Part shown: positions 25,290-32,708 of the stretch, one piece after another
How the letters are laid out: every line of letters begins with the position of its first letter
Numbering within the stretch: position 1 is the first letter of the stretch
Origin: Acuticoccus mangrovi
Lineage (GTDB): Bacteria; Pseudomonadota; Alphaproteobacteria; Rhizobiales; Amorphaceae
NCBI RefSeq assembly: GCF_016411865.1
Contig: NZ_JAEKJA010000011.1
Coordinates: 62,001-126,000 of the forward strand
Direction: 5' to 3'
DNA length: 64,000 nucleotides
Made by a program: the position numbers and the translations under genes
The notes under the pieces: generated by a model
Seen by the model: the letters and a program-made list of their open reading frames with translations, nothing else
Database searches by the model: none
Told to the model about the DNA's origin: nothing

Positions 25290-26849
25290 ATGATCCGCGT
25301 CCTCGTCATTCTGGGTCTACTCTTCGCCGCCGCGTTCGGGGCGGTGTGGGTCGCCGACCGCCCGGGCGAGGTGCAGGTGGAGTGGCTCGGCCGCTCCGGC
25401 ACGCTGACGACCAGCGAGGCGCTGACCGTCCTCATCATACTCCTCGCCGTCGGCGTGCTGTTGGTGGAGCTCGCCCTCGCCGGGCTACGGCTGCCCAAGC
25501 AGATGGCGCGGCGCGCCGAGGAGCGCCGCCGCGAGCGGGGCTTCGCCGCCCTTTCGGAGGGGCTGGTGGCGGCCGCCGCCGGCGATCGCGCCACCGCCGA
25601 GCGCGCCGCAGCCGAGGCCGTGCGCTGGCTCCCAGGCGCCCCTCTCACGGCGCTGCTCGCCGCCCGCGCGGCGCAGCTCTCCGACAAGCCCGGCGCCGCC
25701 GAGGCGGCCTTCATGGCGATGACGGAGGACCCCGCCACGCTGGTGCTCGGCCTGCGCGGCCTCTACGACGAGGCGGTGCGGCAAGGCGACGTCGCCGCCG
25801 CGCGGGCCCATGCGCGGGCCGCCAACCTCGCCGCCCCGGCGCTCCCCTGGGCCGCCGCCGCCGCGTTCGACGCCGCCACCGCCGAGCGCGACTGGGACAC
25901 CGCGCTGGAGCTCAACGACGCCGCGATGCGCCACCGTCTCGTCGAGCGGGCCGTCCACAAGCGGCGCAAGGCGGTGCTCCTCCTCGCACGGGCGGAGGAG
26001 GTGGCGGCGGAGGATCCGCAAGCCGCCCGGCGCGCCGCCATCAAGGCGCACAATCTCGCGCGCAACCTGGTGCCGGCGGCGGTGCTCGCGGCGCGCCTCT
26101 CCGCCGGGCGCTCGCGCCGTCAGGCGATGGGCTTCCTGGAGGCGACCTGGAAGCTCGCGCCGCACCCCGACCTCTTCGCCGCCTATCTCGCGGCCGGCGA
26201 GGCGCAGAGTGCGGCCGACCGGCTGAAGCGCGCCGAAGCCCTCGCCGCCATGCGGCCCGACCACGTGGAGAGCGCCCTCGGCGTCGCCGCCGCAGCCCGC
26301 GCCGCGCGCGCCTTCGCCCGCGCGCGGGCCGTGCTCGCTCCGATCGCCGAGGCGCGGCCGACCCAGCGCGTCGCCATCGCCATGGCCGAGGTGGAGGCCG
26401 CCGACGCCGGCGACGAGGGCCGCGTGCGCGAATGGCTCGCCCGCGCCGTCCGCGCCACCCGCGATCCGGTGTGGATCGCCGACGGGGTGATCGCCGACCA
26501 CTGGGAGCCGATCTCCCCGCTGACCGGCCGCCTCGACCGCTTCGAGTGGCGCGTGCCCGACGGCGTCGCCGACGCCGCCGCCCCCGCGATCGACCTCACC
26601 GCGCTGACGCCGGTGCGCCTTGCGAGCGTCGCCGCCGCGGCCCTCCCCGAACCGCCCGCCGAAGCCGTGCTGACGGCGGCCGGCACGACGACGCCGGAAG
26701 CACCGGCGAACGCGGAAACCACCGCTCCGCCGACGCCCGCCCCGCCGCAGCCCGCAACGGCGGCGAGCCCGGCGCCGGAGGAGGCCGCCGCTCCCACCGC
26801 GATGCCGCGCCCGTCGGTGCCCGGCGCGCGCTCCGTGCCCTCGTCCTAG
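25290..26849 (+). CDS. hemY: HemY-type TPR membrane protein of the haem operon
   Basis: This 519-residue protein has two membrane helices (about 4-22 and 42-64) with the HemY_N signature around WVADRPGEVQVEWLG, then a long alpha-helical TPR-like domain (70-420) and an Ala/Pro-rich tail from about 450. HemY proteins of this type (not the Bacillus oxidase of the same name) sit in the inner membrane next to hemCD; their role in haem synthesis is not settled. The ATG at 25290 has GAGGGG 6-11 bases upstream. In many relatives a Mic60/mitofilin-like gene lies between hemD and hemY; it is absent here. The TAG stop shares CTAG with the convergent dehydrogenase gene. Confidence 0.88.
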   Translation: MIRVLVILGLLFAAAFGAVWVADRPGEVQVEWLGRSGTLTTSEALTVLIILLAVGVLLVELALAGLRLPKQMARRAEERRRERGFAALSEGLVAAAAGDRATAERAAAEAVRWLPGAPLTALLAARAAQLSDKPGAAEAAFMAMTEDPATLVLGLRGLYDEAVRQGDVAAARAHARAANLAAPALPWAAAAAFDAATAERDWDTALELNDAAMRHRLVERAVHKRRKAVLLLARAEEVAAEDPQAARRAAIKAHNLARNLVPAAVLAARLSAGRSRRQAMGFLEATWKLAPHPDLFAAYLAAGEAQSAADRLKRAEALAAMRPDHVESALGVAAAARAARAFARARAVLAPIAEARPTQRVAIAMAEVEAADAGDEGRVREWLARAVRATRDPVWIADGVIADHWEPISPLTGRLDRFEWRVPDGVADAAAPAIDLTALTPVRLASVAAAALPEPPAEAVLTAAGTTTPEAPANAETTAPPTPAPPQPATAASPAPEEAAAPTAMPRPSVPGARSVPSS

Positions 26850-27586
26850 ACGTGCTGGCCGCCGTTCACGTGGATCTCGGCGCCGTTCACGTAGGAGGAG
26901 GCCGGGCTGCACAGGAAGAAGATCGCCTCGGCGACTTCCGACGGCGTGCCGAGGCGACGCAGCGGGATGGCCGCCGCCATATCCTCGGTACCGGGGGAGA
27001 GGATCGCGGTCTCGATCTCGCCGGGGGCGATGGCGTTGACGCGGATGCCGTGCGGCCCGAAGTCGGCGGCCATCTCGCGGGTGAGCGCGGCGAGCGCCGC
27101 CTTCGACGTGGCGTAGGCGGTGCCGGCGAAGGGATGCACCCGGCTCCCGGCGATGGACGAGACGTTCACCACCGCCCCGCGCGCCACCTTCAACTCCCGC
27201 ATCAAGCCCCGCCCCAGCATGATCGGAGCAAAGAAGTTCACCTGAAACACCGTGCGCCACAGGTGCATCGGCGTCTCGATGGAATCGAGCCGCTTGCCGC
27301 CCTCCCCCTTGGGGCTGATGCCGGCGTTGTTCACGAGCGCGTCGAGCCGTCCGCCATTCGCCGCGAGACGGTGGCGGATCTCGGCGATGGCATCGCCGAG
27401 ATTCTCCGGATCGGCGAGGTCGACGACGATGTGGTCCTCCTCGCCCGAGGGCCACGGACACTTGTCGGAAAAGGGCTGGCGCGAACAGGTGATGATGCGC
27501 CACCCGTCGGCCGCGAAGCGCTTCACGGTGGCATGGCCGATGCCGCGGCTCGCGCCGGTGAGGACGAGGGTCTTGCGGTCGTCCAT
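26846..27586 (-). CDS. Short-chain dehydrogenase/reductase (SDR), substrate unknown
   Basis: A 246-residue classical SDR. It has the NAD(P)-binding TGASRGIGHA near the start, LVNNAGISPKG, a catalytic serine in NVSSIAGS and the YATSKAALAALTREMA active-site tyrosine and lysine, then RVNAIAPGEIETA and the C-terminal YVNGAEIHVNGGQ. The Arg in GASRGIG and the SRQPFS after beta strand 2 suggest NADP(H) preference, which is inference. I chose the ATG at 27586 (MDDRKTLVLTGAS). FabG-like reductase or a sugar/steroid dehydrogenase are all possible; context gives no pathway. The gene is divergent from nudC. Confidence 0.85.
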   Translation of the reverse strand: MDDRKTLVLTGASRGIGHATVKRFAADGWRIITCSRQPFSDKCPWPSGEEDHIVVDLADPENLGDAIAEIRHRLAANGGRLDALVNNAGISPKGEGGKRLDSIETPMHLWRTVFQVNFFAPIMLGRGLMRELKVARGAVVNVSSIAGSRVHPFAGTAYATSKAALAALTREMAADFGPHGIRVNAIAPGEIETAILSPGTEDMAAAIPLRRLGTPSEVAEAIFFLCSPASSYVNGAEIHVNGGQHV

Positions 27587-27731
27587 CGGGTGTCTCCGTG
27601 CTTGCACCGCGTCCGCGCTCTTATATCCGAACCTGAAGCCGAGAGCCCGAAAATGCGGCATCATGCGTGGAGCAGGCGATTCGTTCTTCCCCCTAGTCGA
27701 TTTCCAAAGTGACACCAGCTATCTCTTCGAC

Positions 27732-28712
27732 ATGACCCTCCGCTTTCCCATCGCCGATCACTCCGCCGCCCTCGCCTTCGGGGGTAACCGCCTCGACAGG
27801 ATGTCGGAACGGCGGGAGGACGAGCCCTTCATCGCCGGCATCCGCGGCGATCCGGCGGGGCGCGCCTACCTGTTCGCGAAGGACCTCCTGGTGACGAAGG
27901 GGGACGGCGGCGCCTTCGCCTTCACCCGCCCCGAAGCGGAGGCGCTGGGGGTGGACTGGCAGGCGGCCGTGTTCCTCGGGCTCGACGCCGAGGGCCCGCT
28001 CTTCGCCGCCGCCATCGCCGCGCCGGCGGAGGACGCCGGCTTCGCCCTCACCAACCTGCGGCCGCTCGCGATCTCCGGCGCGGTGGACGAGGAGCGGCTC
28101 GGCCAGCTCGCCCAGGCCTCCTCGATCCTCGGCTGGCATGCGCGCCACGGCTTCTGCGCCAACTGCGGCACCGCCACCACCGTCGCCCAGGCCGGCATGC
28201 GGCGCGACTGCCCCAACTGCGGGACCAACCACTTCCCGCGCACCGACCCGGTGGTGATCATGCTGGCGGTCGACGGCGAGCGCTGCCTCCTCGGCCGGCA
28301 GACCCGCTTCGTGGAGGGGGTCTATTCCTGCCTCGCGGGTTTCATGGAGCCGGGCGAGACCATCGAGGCCGCCGTCCGCCGCGAGATCTGGGAGGAGGCC
28401 GGCATCCGCACCGACCGGGTCGCCTATTTCGCGAGCCAGCCATGGCCCTTCCCCTCCAACCTCATGATCGGCTGCTTCGCCGAGGCGACGTCGTTCGACG
28501 TCGACCCGCGCGACAAGGAGCTCGAGGACGTGCGCTGGTTCGACCGGGCGGACATCCTGCCCATGCTGGAGCGCACCCACACCAACTTCGCGACGCCGCC
28601 GAAGATGGCGATCGCGCACCACCTTCTGCGGGCCTACGCCATCCACGGCGCGCCGGTGGCGGACGACGCCGCCCTCGGCACGGCCGCGACTACTGCCGGG
28701 GCGTTGGCCTGA
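27732..28712 (+). CDS. nudC: NAD(+) diphosphatase / RNA deNADding Nudix hydrolase NudC
   Basis: NudC cleaves NAD(H) to NMN(H) and AMP and removes NAD caps from RNA. The 326-residue protein has an N-terminal domain, a zinc ribbon with C142, C145, C160 and C163 (CANCG and CPNCG), a Nudix box at 203-225 containing GETIEAAVRREIWEEAG, and the NudC-specific SQPWPFPSNLMIG at 235-247. The ATG at 27732 gives MTLRFPIADHSA. Its last 23 bases overlap the convergent pheA. Upstream the frame is open but is a shadow of the dehydrogenase gene. Confidence 0.94.
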   Translation: MTLRFPIADHSAALAFGGNRLDRMSERREDEPFIAGIRGDPAGRAYLFAKDLLVTKGDGGAFAFTRPEAEALGVDWQAAVFLGLDAEGPLFAAAIAAPAEDAGFALTNLRPLAISGAVDEERLGQLAQASSILGWHARHGFCANCGTATTVAQAGMRRDCPNCGTNHFPRTDPVVIMLAVDGERCLLGRQTRFVEGVYSCLAGFMEPGETIEAAVRREIWEEAGIRTDRVAYFASQPWPFPSNLMIGCFAEATSFDVDPRDKELEDVRWFDRADILPMLERTHTNFATPPKMAIAHHLLRAYAIHGAPVADDAALGTAATTAGALA

Positions 28713-29571
28713 GCGCGGCGTTCTCCTCCGGCTCGCGGATCGTCTCGCGGAAGGGCGAGGCCGGATAGGTCCCGAGCACGCGCACCTTGGCGGAGAAGAA
28801 CTCCAGCTCCTCCATGGCGAGGGCGACGTGGCTGTCCTGCGTGTGCCCCTCGATGTCGGCGTAGAAGAGGGTGGCGAAGAACTGCCCGCCGAGCTGATAG
28901 CTCTCGAGCTTCACCATGTTGACGCCGTTGGTGGCGAACCCGCCCAGCGCCTTGTAGAGGGCGGCCGGCACGTTGCGCACGCGGAACAGGAAGGACGTCA
29001 TCGCCGGCGCGCCGTAGGGCATCGGCTCCGCCTCGCGCGCCACCACCACGAAGCGGGTGGTGTTGTGCGCCTCGTCCTCCACGTCGCTCCGCAGGATGTC
29101 GAGGCCGTAGATCTCGGCGGCGAGGCGGGAGGCGATCGCCGCCGAGTGGCGGTCGCCGCTTTCGGCCACCTGGCGGGCGGATCCCGCCGTGTCCGCCGCC
29201 ACCACCGGGGTCAGGCCCAGCGTGCGCAGCGTCCGCCGGCACTGGCCGAGCGCCTGGACGTGACTATAGACGCGCCGGATGTCCTCGATCTTGGTGCCGG
29301 GCAGCGCCATGAGCTGGTGGTTGATCGGCAGGAAATACTCGCCGACGAAGTGGACGTCCGCCTGGGGCAACAGGCCGTGGATGTCGGCGACGCGGCCCGC
29401 GACGGAGTTCTCGATCGGGATCATCGCATAGGTGGCGCTGCCGCTCTCCACCGCGGCGAAGCAGTCCTCGAACGTCGCCATGGCGACGGCTTCGGCGTCG
29501 GGGAACACGGCCTTGGAGGCGATGTGGGAGTTGGCGCCCGGCTCGCCTTGGTAGGCAACCTTGAGGCTCAT
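28690..29571 (-). CDS. pheA: Prephenate dehydratase PheA (monofunctional, with ACT domain)
   Basis: The enzyme makes phenylpyruvate from prephenate for phenylalanine synthesis. The 293-residue product has VAYQGEPGANSH at the N-terminus, IPIENSVAGRV, and the catalytic NTTRFVVV, then an ACT regulatory domain from about 195. There is no chorismate mutase domain. The ACT motif that binds phenylalanine (usually ESRP) reads KLESYQLGGQF here, a pattern I recall from rhizobial PheA. Downstream overlap with nudC is 23 bases, tail to tail. The gene is divergent from cycM with a 320-base gap. Confidence 0.94.
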   Translation of the reverse strand: MSLKVAYQGEPGANSHIASKAVFPDAEAVAMATFEDCFAAVESGSATYAMIPIENSVAGRVADIHGLLPQADVHFVGEYFLPINHQLMALPGTKIEDIRRVYSHVQALGQCRRTLRTLGLTPVVAADTAGSARQVAESGDRHSAAIASRLAAEIYGLDILRSDVEDEAHNTTRFVVVAREAEPMPYGAPAMTSFLFRVRNVPAALYKALGGFATNGVNMVKLESYQLGGQFFATLFYADIEGHTQDSHVALAMEELEFFSAKVRVLGTYPASPFRETIREPEENAALRPTPRQ

Positions 29572-29891
29572 CGGGAACCGCTCCCGCCATGGCGCGGCTC
29601 TTGCAGCGCGCGGCCGCCGGGCCGTGCCACGGAGGGGTTGGGAACGGATGAGGCGAAGCAGGAGGCGAAGCTCACGGTGTCTCTCTCGTCAGCGTGACGA
29701 AGGGCAAATCGTTTAGAACGATCACAACCCCCTCGTGTACGATGTGGTCTCATTTGATGTGCTCCAAATCCCACTCTATAGGTGATCGAGCCATCGGTGG
29801 GCGATGAAAGGTCGATGGGGGCATCGACCTCTTCCGCTCGCGCTGCTAGCAGCGCGAGCGGGCGGAATAACCAACAAGGGTCTCTGCGGCA
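29572..29891. promoter_or_regulatory. Divergent pheA-cycM intergenic region
   Basis: This 320-base gap is more AT-rich in its middle than the flanking genes. It holds an inverted repeat ATCGTT-TAG-AACGAT (29708-29722), possibly an operator, and the three hairpins near cycM listed separately. I see no tRNA-like or protein-coding signal. The exact -10 and -35 elements for either gene are unclear. Confidence 0.5.
29792..29861 (+). promoter_or_regulatory. Three consecutive hairpins in the cycM leader
   Basis: Hairpin 1 is CATCG-N5-CGATG (29792-29806). Hairpin 2 is AGGTCGATG-GGGG-CATCGACCT (29809-29830), a perfect 9-bp stem. Hairpin 3 is a perfect 28-base palindrome, 29834-29861, with half-site CCGCTCGCGCTGCT, forming a 12-bp stem if CTAG is the loop. 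It ends 30 bases before the cycM ATG. Only 2-3 bases separate the hairpins. None is followed by a U-tract on either strand. Confidence 0.65.
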
Positions 29892-30542
29892 ATGGACGCG
29901 TTCGAACTCAATAAGATCTTGGGCGCCGTTTTGGGTGCGCTGGTGTTTGTGATGGGGCTTTCGGTGCTCTCCGAAATCATTTTCGCACCGCACGGTCTCG
30001 ACACGCCCGGCTACCTGATCAACATCGACGACTCCAGCGCGGCCGCCGAGGCGCCGAAGGAAGTGCCGTTCGCGGTCCTGCTGCAGCAGGGCGATGCCGG
30101 CGCCGGCAAGGCCGGCGCGCGCGTCTGCGGCGCCTGCCACAACTTCGAGGAGGGCGGCCCCAACGGCATCGGCCCGCACCTTTGGGGTGTCGTCGGCCGT
30201 CCGATCGCCTCGGCGGAAGGCTTCAACTACTCCTCCGCCCTCAAGGAATATGGCGCCGACAAGACCTGGAGCTATGACGAACTGAACGGCTTCATCCATG
30301 CGCCGCAGCAGGACGTGCCGGGCACCATCATGGGCTTCGCCGGCATCAAGAACGACCAGGACCGCGCCAACGTCGTGCTGTTCCTGAAGTCGATCTCGCC
30401 GGACGCCCCGCCGCTGCCGGAGCCGCCGGCCGCGGAAGAACCCGCCGCCGACGAGGCCGCGGCCGAAGAGGCCACCGCCGCCGCAGGCGATGCCGAACCC
30501 GCCGCCACCGAAGAGGCCGAGCCGGCGCCCTCGGCCAACTGA
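29892..30542 (+). CDS. cycM: Membrane-anchored c-type cytochrome CycM
   Basis: CycM is an electron carrier that links the bc1 complex to aa3-type oxidase in rhizobia and relatives. The 216-residue product keeps an uncleaved N-terminal anchor (about 8-32, LGAVLGALVFVMGLSVL), has haem-binding C79-GA-C82-H83, the GIGPHLWGVVGR class I cytochrome segment, and the axial methionine M147 in GTIMGFAGI. After the domain (end near 172) is an unusual 45-residue tail made of Pro, Glu and Ala only with few exceptions. The ATG at 29892 has only a weak AAGGG 11 bases upstream. A good terminator follows at 30602. Confidence 0.92.
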   Translation: MDAFELNKILGAVLGALVFVMGLSVLSEIIFAPHGLDTPGYLINIDDSSAAAEAPKEVPFAVLLQQGDAGAGKAGARVCGACHNFEEGGPNGIGPHLWGVVGRPIASAEGFNYSSALKEYGADKTWSYDELNGFIHAPQQDVPGTIMGFAGIKNDQDRANVVLFLKSISPDAPPLPEPPAAEEPAADEAAAEEATAAAGDAEPAATEEAEPAPSAN

Positions 30543-30601
30543 GGCCGGGCGCTTCCCGCTTCCGAGCGATCATCACCGCAGATGGCGACCCCACGCCTTC
30601 C

Positions 30602-30625
30602 ACGCCCCGCTTCGGCGGGGCGTTT
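30602..30625 (+). terminator. Rho-independent terminator of cycM
   Basis: ACGCCCCGC-TTCG-GCGGGGCGT (30602-30623) is a perfect 9-bp stem closed by a UUCG tetraloop and followed by TT. It lies 60 bases after the cycM stop. The stability of the stem and tetraloop make this the clearest terminator in the window, despite the short T-run. Confidence 0.8.
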
Positions 30626-30854
30626 GCGTGTGCGGGCGCGCGCGGTGCCGCGCCTTTCGTCGCAGCCACGGCGATCGACGCGGCTGGCGGCCCACCGACG
30701 CCGGATTTGCTGGTTTGCATCTCTACAATTTTAGATTTAAAGTCGATCAGACAGCAATTCCTGGCATTACATCTCGGTTAGATCGGGACTCTGCGGGTTG
30801 CGAACCACGGCATGACCGATAATCTCCCGAGCGACGGACAACTGGAGGTGTGAC
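30626..30854 (+). promoter_or_regulatory. Promoter region of the yej operon
   Basis: The 312-base gap between cycM and the first yej gene holds the cycM terminator and then an AT-rich patch at 30712-30760, a sharp contrast with the surrounding DNA. TTGCAT (30715-30720) and TTTAAA (30736-30741) with a 15-base spacer are a weak promoter candidate. GGAGG at 30844-30848 serves the ATG at 30855. I see no small gene here. Confidence 0.4.
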
Positions 30855-32708
30855 ATGCGCGCCACGCTCATGGCTCTCGTTCTTGCATGTGCTCCGGCAG
30901 CGTTCGCCGTGGCGGACGACGGTGCGCCGGAGCCCGCCTGGAGGCACGCCACCTCGCTGTCCGAATCGCCCCGCTACGACGCGGGGTTCGCCCACTTCGA
31001 CTACGTCAACACGCAAGCGCCGAAGGGAGGCACGGTGCGCCTCGCCACGCCGGCGGGCTTCGACAGCTTCAACCCCGTCCTCACCCGCGGCATTCCCGCC
31101 CCGGGCATCGGCCTGATCTACGATACGCTGATGACACCCTCGATGGACGAGGACGACATCTCCGCGAGCTACGGGCTGATCGCCGAGGCGATGCGCTTTC
31201 CGGACGACTTCTCCTGGGTGGAGTTCCGCATCAATCCCGCCGCCCACTGGCACGACGACACGCCGATCACGCCCGAGGACGTCGTCTGGAGCCTCGACGC
31301 GCTGAAGGAAGCGAACCCGCGCTACGCCTACTACTATCGCGACGTGGAAAAGGGCGAGGTGGTGGACGAGCACACCGTGCGCTTCACTTTCGCCCGCGCC
31401 GGCAATCGCGAGCTGCCACACATCCTCGGCCAGCTCCTGGTGCTGCCGAAGGCGTGGTGGACGGGAAAGACCGCGTCGGGGGCGGAGCGCTCCATCATGG
31501 AGGGCACGCTCGAGCCGCCGCTCGGCTCCGGCGCCTACAAGATCGCCCGCTTCGAGCCGGGCCGCTTCGTCGAATATGAGCGGGTGCCGCGCTATTGGGC
31601 CGCCGACCATCCGACCCAAGTCGGCAGCAACAATTTCGACACCATCCGCTACGACGTCTACCGCGACCAGACGGTGCTTCTCGAAGCCTTCAAGGCCGAC
31701 AGCTACGACTTCCGCGCCGAGAACAGCGCCAAGAACTGGGCGACGGGCTACGATTTCCCGGCCGTGGAGCGCGGCGACGTGATCCTGGAGGTGTTCCCGA
31801 ACGAGGCGATGGGCATCATGCAGGCGTTCGTGATGAACCTGCGCCTGCCGAAGTTCCAGGACGAGCGCATCCGCCGCGCGCTCAACCTGATGTACGACTT
31901 CGAGACGCTGAAACGCACGGTCTTCTACGATCAGTACGACCGGATCGACTCCTTCTTCGAAGGCTCCGAGCTCGCCTCCTCCGGCCTGCCGGAGGGCAAG
32001 GAGCTCGCCATCCTGGAGGAGGTGCGCGATCTCGTGCCCCCGTCCGTCTTCACCGAGCCCTACACCAACCCGGTGAACGGCACGCCCGAGAATGTTCGCG
32101 CCAACGCCCGCGAGGCGGTGCGCCTCTTCCGCGAGGCGGGCTACGAGATCCGCAACGGCAAGATGGTGAACGTGGAGACCGGCGAGCCCTTCACCATCGA
32201 CTTCATGGACGACAGCCCGACCTCCGAGCGCTCCGTCCTGCCCTACGCCAACTCGCTGCGGCGCATCGGCGTCGATCTCACCTTCCGCGTGATCGATGTC
32301 TCGCAATATCAGAACAAGCTGCGCAACCGCGACTTCGAGATGACCACGACGCTATGGGCGCAGTCGCTCTCGCCCGGCAACGAGCAGCTCGCCTACTGGG
32401 GTTCGGCCGCCGCCGATTCGCCGCAGTCGGAGAACTATGCCGGCATCAAGGACCCGGGCGTCGATGCGCTCATCCAGAAGATCATCCTGGCGAAGAACCG
32501 CGAGGATCTCGTCGCCGCCACCAAGGCACTCGACCGGGTGCTCCTCCACCACAACTACGTGATCCCGCAATTCTACACCTCGGGGATCCGCACCGCCCGC
32601 TGGAACCGCTTCGGCCATCCGGACAACATTCCGCCCTACACCACGGGCTTCCCCACCATCTGGTGGTGGGACGCGCAGAAGGCCGCGTCGGTGGGATCGC
32701 CTTCGTGA
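30855..32708 (+). CDS. yejA: Family 5 extracellular solute-binding protein, YejA-like (first of two)
   Basis: The 617-residue product has a Sec signal peptide (MRATLMALVLACAPAAFA, cleavage near residue 18-20) and belongs to the peptide/nickel/opine binding family, close to YejA: HFDYVNTQAPKGGTVRLATP is the typical start of the mature domain, with GSGAYKIARFEPGRFVEYERV in the middle. YejABEF imports peptides such as microcin C in enterics; in Agrobacterium a YejBEF system takes up muropeptides (established knowledge). GGAGG sits 6 bases before the ATG. The next gene overlaps it by 4 bases and encodes a second binding protein. Confidence 0.87.
   Translation: MRATLMALVLACAPAAFAVADDGAPEPAWRHATSLSESPRYDAGFAHFDYVNTQAPKGGTVRLATPAGFDSFNPVLTRGIPAPGIGLIYDTLMTPSMDEDDISASYGLIAEAMRFPDDFSWVEFRINPAAHWHDDTPITPEDVVWSLDALKEANPRYAYYYRDVEKGEVVDEHTVRFTFARAGNRELPHILGQLLVLPKAWWTGKTASGAERSIMEGTLEPPLGSGAYKIARFEPGRFVEYERVPRYWAADHPTQVGSNNFDTIRYDVYRDQTVLLEAFKADSYDFRAENSAKNWATGYDFPAVERGDVILEVFPNEAMGIMQAFVMNLRLPKFQDERIRRALNLMYDFETLKRTVFYDQYDRIDSFFEGSELASSGLPEGKELAILEEVRDLVPPSVFTEPYTNPVNGTPENVRANAREAVRLFREAGYEIRNGKMVNVETGEPFTIDFMDDSPTSERSVLPYANSLRRIGVDLTFRVIDVSQYQNKLRNRDFEMTTTLWAQSLSPGNEQLAYWGSAAADSPQSENYAGIKDPGVDALIQKIILAKNREDLVAATKALDRVLLHHNYVIPQFYTSGIRTARWNRFGHPDNIPPYTTGFPTIWWWDAQKAASVGSPS

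Noticed and set aside
25243-25293. 16-codon micro-ORF before hemY
   Set aside because: Its own ribosome site is weak, and hemY has a good GAGGGG of its own, so coupling is not needed. Mentioned only in the context of the missing Mic60.
29750-29772. FNR-like site (TTGAT with a degenerate second half) upstream of cycM
   Set aside because: The second half-site (ATCAA) is not present at the right spacing; only TTGAT matches.
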